In this document: piece after piece, positions 1 through 7,959 of the stretch
How the letters are laid out: every line of letters begins with the position of its first letter
Numbering within the stretch: position 1 is the stretch's first letter
DNA from: CAZOHN01 sp964579325
GTDB lineage: Bacteria; Pseudomonadota; Alphaproteobacteria; Rhodobacterales; Rhodobacteraceae
Direction: 5' to 3'
DNA length: 47,557 bases
Assembly: GCA_964579325.1 (NCBI GenBank)
Contig: CAZOHN010000005.1
Location: 1 to 47,557 of the forward strand
Notes under the pieces: model-generated
The model's database searches: none
The model's input: the letters and a program-made list of their open reading frames with translations, nothing else
Told to the model about the DNA's origin: nothing
Program-made: the position numbers and the translations under genes

Positions 1-1
1 G

Positions 2-271
2 CTGCTCTTGCAACGCATGCGCCAGCACGGCAACTGCGCCGAATGGTCGGCCTTCGTGCTGATCCTGATGATGCTCGCCGAAGGCATGGGCGCACCCGCG
101 ATCTGGCTGCACATCTCGGGCGCGCTGTTGCTGGCGGGGCGCATTGCCCACCCCTTCGGGCTGGTGCCCGACAATGCCGGCCATCCGCTGCGCTATGTCG
201 GCAATGGCACGAACCTGCTGGCCGCGCTCAATGCGATGGTCTGCATCGGCATCCACATCCTCGGCCTGTGA
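2..271 (+). CDS. MAPEG-family membrane protein, C-terminal part
   Basis: The reading frame is already open at the left edge, so the N-terminus lies outside the window. About 89 residues remain. They form hydrophobic helices (FVLILMMLAEGMG; LHISGALLLAGRIAH; NLLAALNAMVCIGIHIL) with a polar QRMRQHGNCAEW start, the pattern of the C-terminal half of small four-helix MAPEG proteins (eicosanoid and glutathione metabolism family). The arginine-rich segment followed by the N/E region and the GRIAHPFG motif fit bacterial MAPEG members. Its substrate cannot be inferred. It ends 13 bp before the YciI-like gene and may be cotranscribed with it. Being partial, it has no visible start or promoter. Confidence 0.75.
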   Translation: MLLQRMRQHGNCAEWSAFVLILMMLAEGMGAPAIWLHISGALLLAGRIAHPFGLVPDNAGHPLRYVGNGTNLLAALNAMVCIGIHILGL

Positions 272-284
272 AAGGGCATCTCCC

Positions 285-644
285 ATGCAATACATGCTTC
301 TGATCTATAACGACCCCGCGCTTGAACCCGCCTATGGCACGCCCGAATTCAACGAGATGATGAGTGGCTACTTTGCCGCGAACGAGCGGATGAAGGCCGA
401 TGGCGTGATGCGCGGCGGCGAGGCTCTGCGGGGGGTGGAAACCGCCACCACCCTGCGCATCAAGTCGGGCAAGGTCGAGACGATGGACGGCCCCTTCGCC
501 GAAACGCGCGAGCATCTGGGGGGTTATTATGTCATCGACGTGCCGGATCTGGACGCGGCCCTCACCTATGCCGCTCTGATCCCGTCGGCGCATTTTGGCA
601 CGATCGAGGTGCGCCCGCTCATGAACTACAATCCGGCCGGCTGA
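285..644 (+). CDS. YciI/DGPF-domain protein
   Basis: A 119-residue protein of the YCII-related/DGPF family, a dimeric alpha/beta (ferredoxin-like) fold. It starts MQYMLLIYND and carries the hallmark DGPFAETREHLGGYYVID segment, with a C-terminal IEVRPLM strand. The ATG at 285 was chosen because the protein then begins with the family's usual first beta strand; an in-frame extension to 144 only reads through the preceding gene. It ends 4 bp before the sigma-factor gene. DGPF proteins are characteristically encoded next to ECF42-type sigma factors, and that pairing is seen here. They may be the sigma factor's regulatory target or partner; the biochemical role is not established. Confidence 0.88.
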   Translation: MQYMLLIYNDPALEPAYGTPEFNEMMSGYFAANERMKADGVMRGGEALRGVETATTLRIKSGKVETMDGPFAETREHLGGYYVIDVPDLDAALTYAALIPSAHFGTIEVRPLMNYNPAG

Positions 645-648
645 AACC

Positions 649-1890
649 ATGACCGCCCCCGGCCCAGCCAGCGCCATCGCGGTGGCGCGGGAACTCGACC
701 GCGTCATGCGGGCGGACCGGGGGCGGCTCTTGTCGGTGCTGGCGGCGGGTCTGCGCGATCTGTCGCTGGCCGAGGAGGTGCTGCAGGAAGCCGCTGTTTC
801 CGCCTTGTCGCATTGGGGCCGCACGGGGGTGCCCACATCGCCGCAGGGCTGGCTGTTGCAGGTCGCGCGTCGCCGCGCCATAGACCGCCTGCGAGGGGCC
901 ACCCGCGACAGCCGAAAGGCGCAGGCGCTGGCCGTGCTGGCCCGGGACGAGGCTGCGCCCGAGGTCGATACCATTCCCGACGAGCGCCTGCGGCTGATCT
1001 TTGCCTGCTGCCACCCCGCGCTGGAGCCGAAATCGCGCGTGGCCTTGACCCTTCGAACGGTCTGCGGCCTGACCACCCCCGAAATCGCCCGCGCCTTTCT
1101 GGATGCCGACACCACGATGGGCCAGCGCATTACCCGCGCCAAGACCAAGATTGCGGCAGCAGGCATTCCCTTTGCCGTGCCCGACCCCGAACACTGGCCA
1201 GCCCGGCTGGATACGGTGCTGACCACGCTCTACCTGATCTTCACGACAGGGTATGTCGCCGGGCCGGAAGAGCCGCGCGACCTTTGCCTCGAGGCGGAAT
1301 ACCTGATCCGGCTGATCGACCGGCTGCGCCCCGACGACGCTGAAATCGAAGGGGCGCTGGCGATGATGCTGCTGACCGCCGCCCGCCGCGCCGCGCGGAT
1401 CGGGGCAGACGGGGCCAGCCTGCCGCCCGGCGAACAGGACCGCGCGCTGTGGGACGCCGCCCGTATCTCCGAGGGGCGCGAGATCCTCGCCCGTGCGGTG
1501 GAACGCCGCCGCCCCGGCCCGTTTCAGATCAAGGCCGCGATTGCCGATTGCCAGATGGCCGACCCCGCCCCCGACTGGCCGCAGATCGCCGCCCTTTACG
1601 GTGCGCTGTTGCGCTTCGAGCCGACTCCCGTCGTGCAGCTGAACGCCGCCGTGGCGATTGCCGAGGCGGGCGACCCCGCGCGCGGTCTGGCGATGGTCGA
1701 GGCGCTGGAAGGTCTGGACGATTACCAACCCTATCACGCCGCCCGCGCGGCCCTGCGGGCGATGACGGGCGACCATCAAGGCGCTACCGCAGCCTATCAA
1801 CACGCCATCGCCATCGCCCCGACACGCGCCGAAGCCCTATTCTTGACGGGGAGGATGGATAACCTCTGCCCGCTACGGGATGCGCCTTGA
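649..1890 (+). CDS. ECF42-type RNA polymerase sigma factor
   Basis: 413 residues, about twice the length of a basic ECF sigma factor. The N-terminal third holds sigma-70 region 2 (LAEEVLQEAAVSAL, then GWLLQVARRRAIDRLRG) and region 4 (LTLRTVCGLTTPEIARAFL with the DTTMGQRITRAK recognition helix). The remaining ~230 residues are the DUF6596/TPR-like extension typical of the ECF42 group, whose C-terminus acts in place of an anti-sigma factor. The region after sigma-4 reads LYLIFTTGYVAG, whereas family members usually have FNEGY there, so this member deviates in a normally conserved motif. No anti-sigma gene is nearby. The partner is the DGPF protein 4 bp upstream. Confidence 0.88.
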   Translation: MTAPGPASAIAVARELDRVMRADRGRLLSVLAAGLRDLSLAEEVLQEAAVSALSHWGRTGVPTSPQGWLLQVARRRAIDRLRGATRDSRKAQALAVLARDEAAPEVDTIPDERLRLIFACCHPALEPKSRVALTLRTVCGLTTPEIARAFLDADTTMGQRITRAKTKIAAAGIPFAVPDPEHWPARLDTVLTTLYLIFTTGYVAGPEEPRDLCLEAEYLIRLIDRLRPDDAEIEGALAMMLLTAARRAARIGADGASLPPGEQDRALWDAARISEGREILARAVERRRPGPFQIKAAIADCQMADPAPDWPQIAALYGALLRFEPTPVVQLNAAVAIAEAGDPARGLAMVEALEGLDDYQPYHAARAALRAMTGDHQGATAAYQHAIAIAPTRAEALFLTGRMDNLCPLRDAP

Positions 1891-2146
1891 GGCCGATGAA
1901 CGGCACCTTGGGTGCAACGGGCACCTCGGGCAGCTATGTCTGCTCTTGCAGAATCTTGCGCGGCTAATGCCGCAATGCCAAAGTCCTCCGCCCGTTGCAC
2001 CGTTGCGTGCGCCCGCCAGCCCTGGAACTCGGGCGCGCAGCTTCCGGGGTCTGCCCTGACGGATATCGGCGCCTCCTACCCCAACCCCTAAGATCCGGTT
2101 AACGCCCAACCCTCTTCCCTATATGAATCAACGCTTTAACCCACAC

Positions 2147-2160
2147 GCTCAAGCTTGAGC
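2147..2160. repeat. Perfect 14-bp palindrome
   Basis: GCTCAAGCTTGAGC is its own reverse complement. It lies in the convergent gap between the sigma-factor gene and the SMP-30 gene, so it could be a protein-binding site or a small hairpin. It has no loop and no U-tract and is therefore a poor terminator. Confidence 0.6.
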
Positions 2161-2190
2161 AGCCCGCCCTGATCGCCGCCCGACGGCCCC

Positions 2191-2220
2191 GCGTTGCCCC
2201 GTCCCGCGTTGCCCCGTCCC
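2191..2220. repeat. Tandem duplication of a 15-bp unit
   Basis: Two perfect consecutive copies of GCGTTGCCCCGTCCC, followed by a partly similar C-rich sequence. Probably a slippage product in non-coding DNA. Confidence 0.85.
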
Positions 2221-2274
2221 GCCCGCCCCAGCCGCGGCCGGGAGCCGCAGCCGTTCAGGCCCCGCCCCCGCGCT

Positions 2275-3165
2275 CTACGGCCACTGGATGCCCCTGCGGT
2301 TCAGGACGATCGCGTAGACGCTCGTCGAGGCCGTGATGAAAAGGCGGTTCTTCGCCCGACCCCCGAAGCACAGGTTCGACACCACCTCGGGCACGAGGAT
2401 CCGCCCCAGCAGCCGGCCATCGGGTGCGATGCAGTGCACGCCGTCGGCCGCCGAGGACCAGAGGTTTCCGTCGCTGTCGAGACGGACTCCATCGGCACAG
2501 CCAGGCGCGATCTCATGGAACAGGCGGCCGTTGGCGGGCCGGCCGTCGATCATGTCGTATACCCTGATGTGCTGCGGGTCCGCGCCGAACATGCGCCCCG
2601 TATCGGCGATGTAGAGGAGGCTTTCGTCCGGACCGAAGGCCAGCCCGTTGGGGCAGCTCATGTCGGTGACCATCGCCTCGATACGGCCATCGGGATCGAC
2701 CCGGTAGACGTTGCAGGGCAGCTCCTGTTCGGCGATCGAGCCCTCGTAGTCGGTCATGATCCCGTAATGCGGATCGCTGAACCAGACCGATCCGTCGCGC
2801 GCGACGATCACATCGTTCGGGCTGTTGAGCCGTTTGCCCTGGAAGCGGTCGGCGATCACCGTGATCGTGCCGTCCCACTCCGTGCGCGTCACGCGCCGGG
2901 TTCCATGTTCGCAGGAGACCAGCCGTCCCTGCCGGTCGCGGGTGTGGCCATTGGCGTAGTTCGACGGGCTTCGATAGGTCGTCAGCCCCTCCTCGGTCCA
3001 GCGCAGGATGCGGTTGCCGGGAATGTCCGAGAACAGCAGGCACCCCGCGTCTGCGAACCAGACGGGCCCCTCGACCCAGTCGAAGCCCGTGGCAATGCGC
3101 TTCACCGGAGCGTTGCCAAGGACATAGGTCGCGAAGACCGGGTCGACGACCTCGAAGAATGACAT
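2275..3165 (-). CDS. SMP-30/gluconolactonase-family lactonase
   Basis: 296 residues matching the SMP-30/Gnl/LRE six-bladed beta-propeller family, which hydrolyses sugar lactones such as glucono-1,5-lactone using one divalent metal. Family signatures seen: EGPVWF near residue 32 (metal-binding Glu), LNSPNDVIVARDGSVWFSDP (metal-binding Asn, then FSDP), CPNGLAFGPDESLLYIADT, and the GCADGVRLDSDGNLW segment containing the catalytic Asp. There is no signal peptide, so it is probably cytoplasmic. It is divergent from the DUF336 gene across the palindromic operator at 3191-3204, placing it in the putative LacI regulon. In this locus it would open aldonolactones into aldonates such as gluconate or idonate; the exact lactone is inference. 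Confidence 0.85.
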   Translation of the reverse strand: MSFFEVVDPVFATYVLGNAPVKRIATGFDWVEGPVWFADAGCLLFSDIPGNRILRWTEEGLTTYRSPSNYANGHTRDRQGRLVSCEHGTRRVTRTEWDGTITVIADRFQGKRLNSPNDVIVARDGSVWFSDPHYGIMTDYEGSIAEQELPCNVYRVDPDGRIEAMVTDMSCPNGLAFGPDESLLYIADTGRMFGADPQHIRVYDMIDGRPANGRLFHEIAPGCADGVRLDSDGNLWSSAADGVHCIAPDGRLLGRILVPEVVSNLCFGGRAKNRLFITASTSVYAIVLNRRGIQWP

Positions 3166-3190
3166 GAGAGCCCCCTTTGCAACACTGATG

Positions 3191-3204
3191 TGGTATCGAT
3201 ACCA
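3191..3204. promoter_or_regulatory. Putative LacI-family operator 1
   Basis: Perfect 14-bp palindrome TGGTATCGATACCA with a central CG, typical of LacI-family operators. It lies between the divergent SMP-30 and DUF336 genes. On the plus strand it overlaps a possible promoter (TTGCAA at 3177-3182, 17-bp spacer, TACCAT at 3200-3205). Three related sites occur at 3696, 8939 and 11503, all in promoter regions of the idonate/gluconate locus that ends with a lacI-type gene. Confidence 0.8.
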
Positions 3205-3235
3205 TATCCGCGTCCCGGACGGAAAGGAACGCCGC

Positions 3236-3658
3236 GTGCGCTACACGATCGCTACCGAACAGCTTTCGGACGAGGCGCTTGCAACGCTCTTGCAGGCGGC
3301 GCTCTCGGAGGCCCGCCGCATCGGCGTACCGCAGTGCATCGTGGTCGTGGACGCCTCGGCGGTCGATCTGGTGTCGTTCCGCATGGTCGGCGCGAAAGTG
3401 CTCTCGATGCGGTCCGCCAGGGCAAAGGCGCAGACGGCGGCATCGACGGGGCAACCTTCGGCGACCCTGCCCGAGGCCGTTCGGGGCGCGGTTGCCGCTG
3501 CAACGGAGGGAGCGATGACAGGTTTGCCGGGTGGCCTGCCGATTCGACTGAACGGACGGGTTGTCGGGGGGATCGGAATAGGCTCCGGCACCGGCGAACA
3601 GGATGTTGCGGTGGCAAGGGCAGCACTTGCCGCAATCGGGGCCGAAGTTCCCGACTGA
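3236..3658 (+). CDS. GlcG/HbpS-like DUF336 protein
   Basis: 140 residues of the heme-degrading/GlcG (DUF336) family: an N-terminal helix with ALSEARRIGVPQCIVVVDA, then SMRSARAKAQTAA, and the GLPIRLNGRVVGGIGIGSGT loop before the C-terminal helix. Start chosen at GTG 3236 because GGAAAGGA lies just upstream and the encoded RYTIATEQLSDEAL matches the family N-terminus; the frame is open back to 3164, but that would run through the operator. These proteins commonly accompany sugar-acid or glycolate catabolic genes. Their biochemical role is mostly unknown, with cofactor binding or stress protection proposed. The palindromic operator at 3191-3204 precedes it. Confidence 0.8.
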   Translation: MRYTIATEQLSDEALATLLQAALSEARRIGVPQCIVVVDASAVDLVSFRMVGAKVLSMRSARAKAQTAASTGQPSATLPEAVRGAVAAATEGAMTGLPGGLPIRLNGRVVGGIGIGSGTGEQDVAVARAALAAIGAEVPD

Positions 3659-3669
3659 CAAGATTCACG

Positions 3670-3709
3670 TTGACAAGCGATCCCGGCCCCGATCATGTTA
3701 TCGATAACA
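3670..3709 (+). promoter_or_regulatory. Promoter with putative LacI operator 2
   Basis: A consensus -35 element TTGACA (3670-3675) is followed at the -10 position by the perfect 14-bp palindrome TGTTATCGATAACA (3696-3709). A repressor bound there would cover the -10 region of the ABC-transporter operon that starts at 3787. The palindrome is identical to the site at 8939-8952. Confidence 0.78.
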
Positions 3710-3786
3710 AACGTGTGGGTTCACGCGGCCGGGGCCGGAATCAAGGTAGTGCCGGCGCACCGCGCGACCGGGGAGGATTTGGGCAC

Positions 3787-4557
3787 ATGGGGCAGGACAA
3801 GCGTCCGGTCGTCAGCATGCGCGGCATCACCAAGCGCTTCGGCGGGGTCACCGCCCTCGAGGGGGTCGACCTCGATGTCTTCGCCGGTGAAGTCCTCGCT
3901 ATCGTCGGTGACAACGGCGCGGGAAAATCGACGCTGATCAAGATCCTGACCGGGGTCTATCAGCCGACGTCGGGCGAAATGACGATGGAGGGCGCCGCCC
4001 TCGTCATGGCCAGCCACGCCGATGCCATCGCCAAGGGGATCGACGCGGTCTACCAGACGCTGGCGTTGGCGGATCATCTGACGCCCGCAGCCAACATGTT
4101 CCTCGGCTCGGAACTGACGAAATCGTTCCTGGGGTTCCGCTATCTCGACAACGCGCGGATGAAGGCCGAGGCGGCGCGGGTGCTGAAGGAGCGCCTTGGT
4201 GTCACGCTGCGCAGCATGGACGTGCCGACAGACAGTCTTTCGGGCGGGCAGAGGCAAGCGGTGGCGATCGCCCGCGCGGTCTATTCGACCGACCTCAAGG
4301 TGCTCGTGATGGATGAACCGACCGCCGCCCTCGGCCCGCAGGAAACCGCCCGGACGCTCAAGCTGATCGAGGCGGTCCGCGACCAGGGGATCGGTGTCGT
4401 CGTGATCTCGCATTCGCTCGACGACGTGTTCCGGATCTCGGACCGCGTGCAGGTGATGCGGCGCGGGCGGCGGGTCGGCGTGGTGATGACGCGCGAGAGC
4501 ACCACCAAGGACGTCCTCGGGATGATCGTCGGCGCCGCCGAAGGAGCCGCCGCATGA
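3787..4557 (+). CDS. Ribose-type ABC importer, ATP-binding subunit
   Basis: 256 residues with one nucleotide-binding domain: Walker A GDNGAGKST (near residue 40), signature LSGGQRQ, Walker B VLVMDEPTAAL and switch His in VVISHS. It belongs to the sugar (CUT2) branch, but it is half the size of RbsA/XylG-type proteins, which carry two fused NBDs, so it probably works as a homodimer. Start ATG 3787 is preceded by GGGAGGA. The frame is open upstream to 3190, but that stretch lacks family content and overlaps the DUF336 gene. It overlaps the permease start by 4 bp and sits behind operator 2. Substrate inferred from context: an aldonate or ketoaldonate, or a related sugar. Confidence 0.85.
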   Translation: MGQDKRPVVSMRGITKRFGGVTALEGVDLDVFAGEVLAIVGDNGAGKSTLIKILTGVYQPTSGEMTMEGAALVMASHADAIAKGIDAVYQTLALADHLTPAANMFLGSELTKSFLGFRYLDNARMKAEAARVLKERLGVTLRSMDVPTDSLSGGQRQAVAIARAVYSTDLKVLVMDEPTAALGPQETARTLKLIEAVRDQGIGVVVISHSLDDVFRISDRVQVMRRGRRVGVVMTRESTTKDVLGMIVGAAEGAAA

Positions 4558-5672
4558 GCACGCAGGCCGAAGCTCTCACCCTGCGCGAACGCGCCGAAGG
4601 CTACATGTCGCTGATCGGGCCGGTGGTCATGATCGTGGCGATCATCGCCGTGATGGCGGTTCTCGAGCCGGCGCGCTACTTCCGCGCGTCGAACTTCGAC
4701 ATCATCCTCAAGGAATCCGCGCTCTACATGCCGATGGCCATGGCGATGACGCTCGTCATCGTGACCCGGGGCATCGACCTGTCGATCGGCTCGGTCGCGG
4801 CGCTCACCTCGATCGTCATGGCCTACATGGTGAAGAGCTGGGGCTACCCCTGGTGGCTCGCGGTCTCGGCCGCGATCTCGCTCGGCGCGCTCTGCGGCTT
4901 CATCAACGGCATGGTGATCACCCGGCTGAAGGTGCCCGACCTGATCGGGACGCTGGCGATGGACCTCGTCTACCGCGGGCTCTGCCTGATCGCCGTCAAG
5001 GGCATTGTCCTGTCTCGGTTTCCCGATCCGATCGTCGCTATCGGACGGGGCGACATTCCGGGCTTCCTGCCGCTGCCTGTGGTGATCGGCCTCGTCACGC
5101 TCGCCGTGGGATGGTTCATCTACACCCGCACCTACCTCGGCCGCTACGCGCAGGCAGTCGGGTCGAACCCCGAGGCGGCCGAACTTTCGGGCGTTCCGGT
5201 CGACAGCACACGGGTGCGCGTCTACGTCCTCATGGGCGCGATGGCCGGGCTGGCCGGCGTGATGCTCGCAGGCAAGCTGAACGCCGTCCAGGCCACCTCG
5301 GCCCCGTTCTTCAACCTGCATGTCATCGCGGCGGTGGTCGTCGGGGGCACATCGCTCTTCGGGGGGCGGGGGTCGATGCTGGGCTCGCTCTGCGGGGTGC
5401 TGCTGCTGGCGATGATGATCAATGCGCTCGTCACGCTGCGGATCGAGTTCTTCTGGCAGTCGGTCGCCTCGGGCGTGGTCATCATCCTGTCGGTGGCATT
5501 CTACACCTGGCTCCAGCGCAAGGACCGCGACGGCGAGAGCAACTGGCTCGGCGTCCTGTCCAAACCTGAAAACGTCGCGATGCTGCGGCTCTTCGGCGTG
5601 ATCCTCGCCGTGCTGATCCTGATCCTCGGCGGCGGCAGCCTGCTTACCACGGAAACCGCGCCCCTCGGCTGA
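4554..5672 (+). CDS. Ribose-type ABC importer, permease
   Basis: 372-residue integral membrane protein of the RbsC/BPD_transp_2 family. Recognisable segments are TLVIVTRGIDLSIGSVAALTS, GALCGFINGMVITRLKVPDLIGTLA, GRYAQAVGSNPEAAELSGVPV (the loop contacting the ATPase) and VVVGGTSLFGGRGSMLGS. It is longer than the usual ~320-340 residues: after the normal end there is a charged linker (QRKDRDGESNWLG) and one more hydrophobic helix (LFGVILAVLILILGGGSLL). Translationally coupled to the ATPase by a 4-bp overlap. The binding-protein gene follows 33 bp later with its own strong SD. Confidence 0.85.
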   Translation: MSTQAEALTLRERAEGYMSLIGPVVMIVAIIAVMAVLEPARYFRASNFDIILKESALYMPMAMAMTLVIVTRGIDLSIGSVAALTSIVMAYMVKSWGYPWWLAVSAAISLGALCGFINGMVITRLKVPDLIGTLAMDLVYRGLCLIAVKGIVLSRFPDPIVAIGRGDIPGFLPLPVVIGLVTLAVGWFIYTRTYLGRYAQAVGSNPEAAELSGVPVDSTRVRVYVLMGAMAGLAGVMLAGKLNAVQATSAPFFNLHVIAAVVVGGTSLFGGRGSMLGSLCGVLLLAMMINALVTLRIEFFWQSVASGVVIILSVAFYTWLQRKDRDGESNWLGVLSKPENVAMLRLFGVILAVLILILGGGSLLTTETAPLG

Positions 5673-5705
5673 GGCCACGCGAAACGAACAACCAGGGAGG
5701 ACGAC

Positions 5706-6839
5706 ATGAGGAAGATCTTGACGGCCACGGCAATTGCTCTGGCCACGACCGGCGGCGCACTGGCCCAGGGCCTGCCGCTGAGAGAACTGCCGGGCAGCGC
5801 CGAACGCGACCACTGGCTGCCCGAGGAGGTGAACGTCGAGGGCCGCGTCGATGCCATTCAGGAAGTCGTGGGCGGCCCCGCGGTTCCGGTGAGCGTGGCG
5901 GTCGAAAGCCCGGTGCGCATCGCCCTGATCTATCCCTCGGCCGACGTGTCGGACTTCTGGGCGCGGGCGTTCCTCGCGCTCACCAAGCGGCTCGAACAGC
6001 TTGGCATCCCCTACGAGACGACCGAATTCGCCTCGCGCCAGGTCGAGCACGAATTGCAGAGCACCTATGCCACGCAGGTCAACCAGGATGGCGACCTCTA
6101 CGACTTCGTGATCTTCGGCCCGTCCGAGCTCGCCACTCAGGCCGACAACATCGACAAGCTCTCGGCCAACGAGGACTTCAAGACCTTCGTCTGGGCCTTC
6201 CACACGCCCTTGAAGGACCTCGAGACCCAGCCCGACAACTGGTTCGACTTCTCGTCCTCGCTGGGCGCGGCGAAGATGTGCGACTTCGTGCTCGAACGCT
6301 ACGGCCGCGACATCACCTACGCGCTCGTTCGCGGCATCCCCGGCATCACCGACAACCAGCGCTCGGGCGAGTGGGCCGATTGCGTGAACGAGCGCGGCGG
6401 CTGGACCATGGCGTACGAGCACTATGGCGAGTACACCCGCGAGGGCGGCTCGACCGGCACCAACCTCATCGTGCAGGCCTATCCCGAGGTGACTTTCATC
6501 CACAACGCCAACACCGCAATGGCGATGGGCGGAATGGAGGCGCTGATCGCCGCCGGCAAGGCTGCCGACATCGTGTCGACCGGCTGGGGCGGCACCGGAC
6601 TCGAGCTTGAGGCGATCCGGCGCAAGGAACTTGATGCCACGCCGATGCGCATGGGCGACGACGTGGGCGCGGCGACGGCCGAGGCGATAAAGTACCACCT
6701 CGAGAACCGCGCCGACGAGTTGCCGTTCGTGTTCCTCGGGCGCATCCTCATCGCGCACGACGGCATGTCGGCGGAAGAGATCGATGCCCTGGAGCAGGAG
6801 GCCTTCCGGTTCTCCGGCGTCGGAGCGCTCAACCGCTGA
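5706..6839 (+). CDS. Ribose-type ABC importer, periplasmic binding protein
   Basis: 377 residues. An N-terminal signal peptide (MRKILTATAIALATTGGALA, cleavage after ALA) precedes a type I periplasmic binding fold starting at IALIYPSADVSDFWARAF. Between them is an unusual segment of about 45 residues, rich in Glu and Pro, that typical ribose-binding proteins lack. Later features are VRGIPGITDNQRSGEWADC and the hinge/ligand region STGWGGTGLELEAI. It resembles the second binding protein of the window (19892-20887), which has SPSFDISDAWERV at the same place, so the two are probably paralogues. SD GGGAGGA lies just upstream. A strong hairpin follows the gene. Confidence 0.82.
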   Translation: MRKILTATAIALATTGGALAQGLPLRELPGSAERDHWLPEEVNVEGRVDAIQEVVGGPAVPVSVAVESPVRIALIYPSADVSDFWARAFLALTKRLEQLGIPYETTEFASRQVEHELQSTYATQVNQDGDLYDFVIFGPSELATQADNIDKLSANEDFKTFVWAFHTPLKDLETQPDNWFDFSSSLGAAKMCDFVLERYGRDITYALVRGIPGITDNQRSGEWADCVNERGGWTMAYEHYGEYTREGGSTGTNLIVQAYPEVTFIHNANTAMAMGGMEALIAAGKAADIVSTGWGGTGLELEAIRRKELDATPMRMGDDVGAATAEAIKYHLENRADELPFVFLGRILIAHDGMSAEEIDALEQEAFRFSGVGALNR

Positions 6840-6859
6840 GGTCGCGTCCCAAGACGACG

Positions 6860-6885
6860 GAAGGGCGGGGGTTTCCCCGCCCTTC
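6860..6885. terminator. Bidirectional hairpin between convergent genes
   Basis: Perfect 11-bp stem GAAGGGCGGGG / CCCCGCCCTTC with a GTTT loop, between the convergent binding-protein and idnD genes. No long U-tract follows, as is common in GC-rich genomes. Confidence 0.7.
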
Positions 6886-6905
6886 GCCGCTTGCCGTCGG
6901 CGATT

Positions 6906-7949
6906 CTAGCTGAAGGCAATCTGCGCCTTCATCGCCTGCGTCCGGTCGTTCGCCACACGGAACGCGGATTCGGCGGCGTCGAGCGGGAACGTGTGCGTGA
7001 TGAGCGGTCGCACGTCGATCAGGCCCTTCTGCATGAGATCGACCGCGACCGCGAATTCCGAGTGGAACCGGAACGACCCGCGGAGGTCCAGTTCCTTGAC
7101 CGTGATTGCCATCATCGGCAGGGTCATGTCGCCGCTCAGACCGAGCTGCAGGATCACCCCCCGCGGGCGCAGCGCCGCAATGCCCCCGGCGAGGGCCGCC
7201 GCAGCGCCGGTGCACTCGTAAAGGATGTCGAAGTATCCCTTCTCGGTCGAATACGCCATCATCGCGTCAGGGTAGGCGCCGGTGTTGATGACGCGGTCGG
7301 CCCCTGATTGCGTGGCAATCTTCAGCGTGAAGTCCGACAGATCGGTCGCCACGATCTCGGCCGCGCCCGCGCGCCGCGCGGCGAGGATCGACAGCACCCC
7401 GATCGGGCCGCAGCCGGTCACGAGGACACGCTTGCCCAGCAGCCCCCCGGCGCGCGTCGTGGCATGAAGCGTCACCGCCAGCGGTTCGGCCATCGCCGCC
7501 TCGGCCGCGCTGAGGCCGGTCGCGTCGACGCATTGCGACGCCTCCGCCACAAGGACCTCCCGGAACGCCCCCTGTATGTGCGGAAACGGCATCGCCGAGC
7601 CGTAGAACCGCATGTTCAGGCACTGGTTGGCCAGACCCTCGCGGCAATACCGGCAGGTGCCGCAGGGCCGCGACGGAGACACCGCCACAAGCTGTCCCGG
7701 CGCCAGACCCGCCACACCCTCGCCGAGGTCCTCGACGATTGCCGACACCTCATGCCCCAGGATCATCGGTTCGCGCAGCCGCACCGTGCCGAAGCCGCCG
7801 TGGTTGTAGTAGTGCAGGTCCGATCCGCAGACCCCGCCCGTGGCGAGCCTCAGCCGCACCTGCCCCGGCCCGGGTCGTTCCTCGGGCTGCTCGTCAGGCC
7901 GCTCCTCGATCCGCAGGTCCTTCGCGGCATGTATGACGATGGCCTTCAT
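6906..7949 (-). CDS. idnD: L-idonate 5-dehydrogenase
   Basis: 347-residue zinc-dependent medium-chain dehydrogenase, expected to oxidise L-idonate to 5-keto-D-gluconate with NAD(P). Catalytic zinc residues: Cys41 in GGVCGSDLHYY and His66-Glu67 in GHEVSA. The structural-zinc lobe has all four cysteines (96, 99, 102, 110 in CGTCRYCREGLANQC). The Rossmann motif is VTGCGPIGVLS. GGVCGSDLHYYNHGGFGTVRL and SPSRPCGTCRYC are typical of IdnD. It lies 10 bp downstream of the 2-hydroxyacid dehydrogenase gene in the same operon, and gluconate 5-dehydrogenase and gluconokinase genes are divergent from them, which supports the assignment. Confidence 0.87.
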   Translation of the reverse strand: MKAIVIHAAKDLRIEERPDEQPEERPGPGQVRLRLATGGVCGSDLHYYNHGGFGTVRLREPMILGHEVSAIVEDLGEGVAGLAPGQLVAVSPSRPCGTCRYCREGLANQCLNMRFYGSAMPFPHIQGAFREVLVAEASQCVDATGLSAAEAAMAEPLAVTLHATTRAGGLLGKRVLVTGCGPIGVLSILAARRAGAAEIVATDLSDFTLKIATQSGADRVINTGAYPDAMMAYSTEKGYFDILYECTGAAAALAGGIAALRPRGVILQLGLSGDMTLPMMAITVKELDLRGSFRFHSEFAVAVDLMQKGLIDVRPLITHTFPLDAAESAFRVANDRTQAMKAQIAFS

Positions 7950-7959
7950 CGCGCCTCTC

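Larger units (their letters stand above)
1891..2274. other. Intergenic gap with palindrome and tandem repeat
   Basis: 384 bp between the 3' ends of the sigma-factor gene and the minus-strand SMP-30 gene. I see no credible gene. It contains a 14-bp perfect palindrome and a tandem 15-bp duplication (listed separately) followed by a very C-rich tract. No clear terminator with a T-run was found. Short open frames here have no recognisable protein content. Confidence 0.6.

Noticed and set aside
4281..6758. An 825-codon minus-strand open frame opposite the importer genes.
   Set aside because: His/Arg/Asp-rich low-complexity antisense reading of well-supported ATPase, permease and binding-protein genes; a GC-rich codon artefact.
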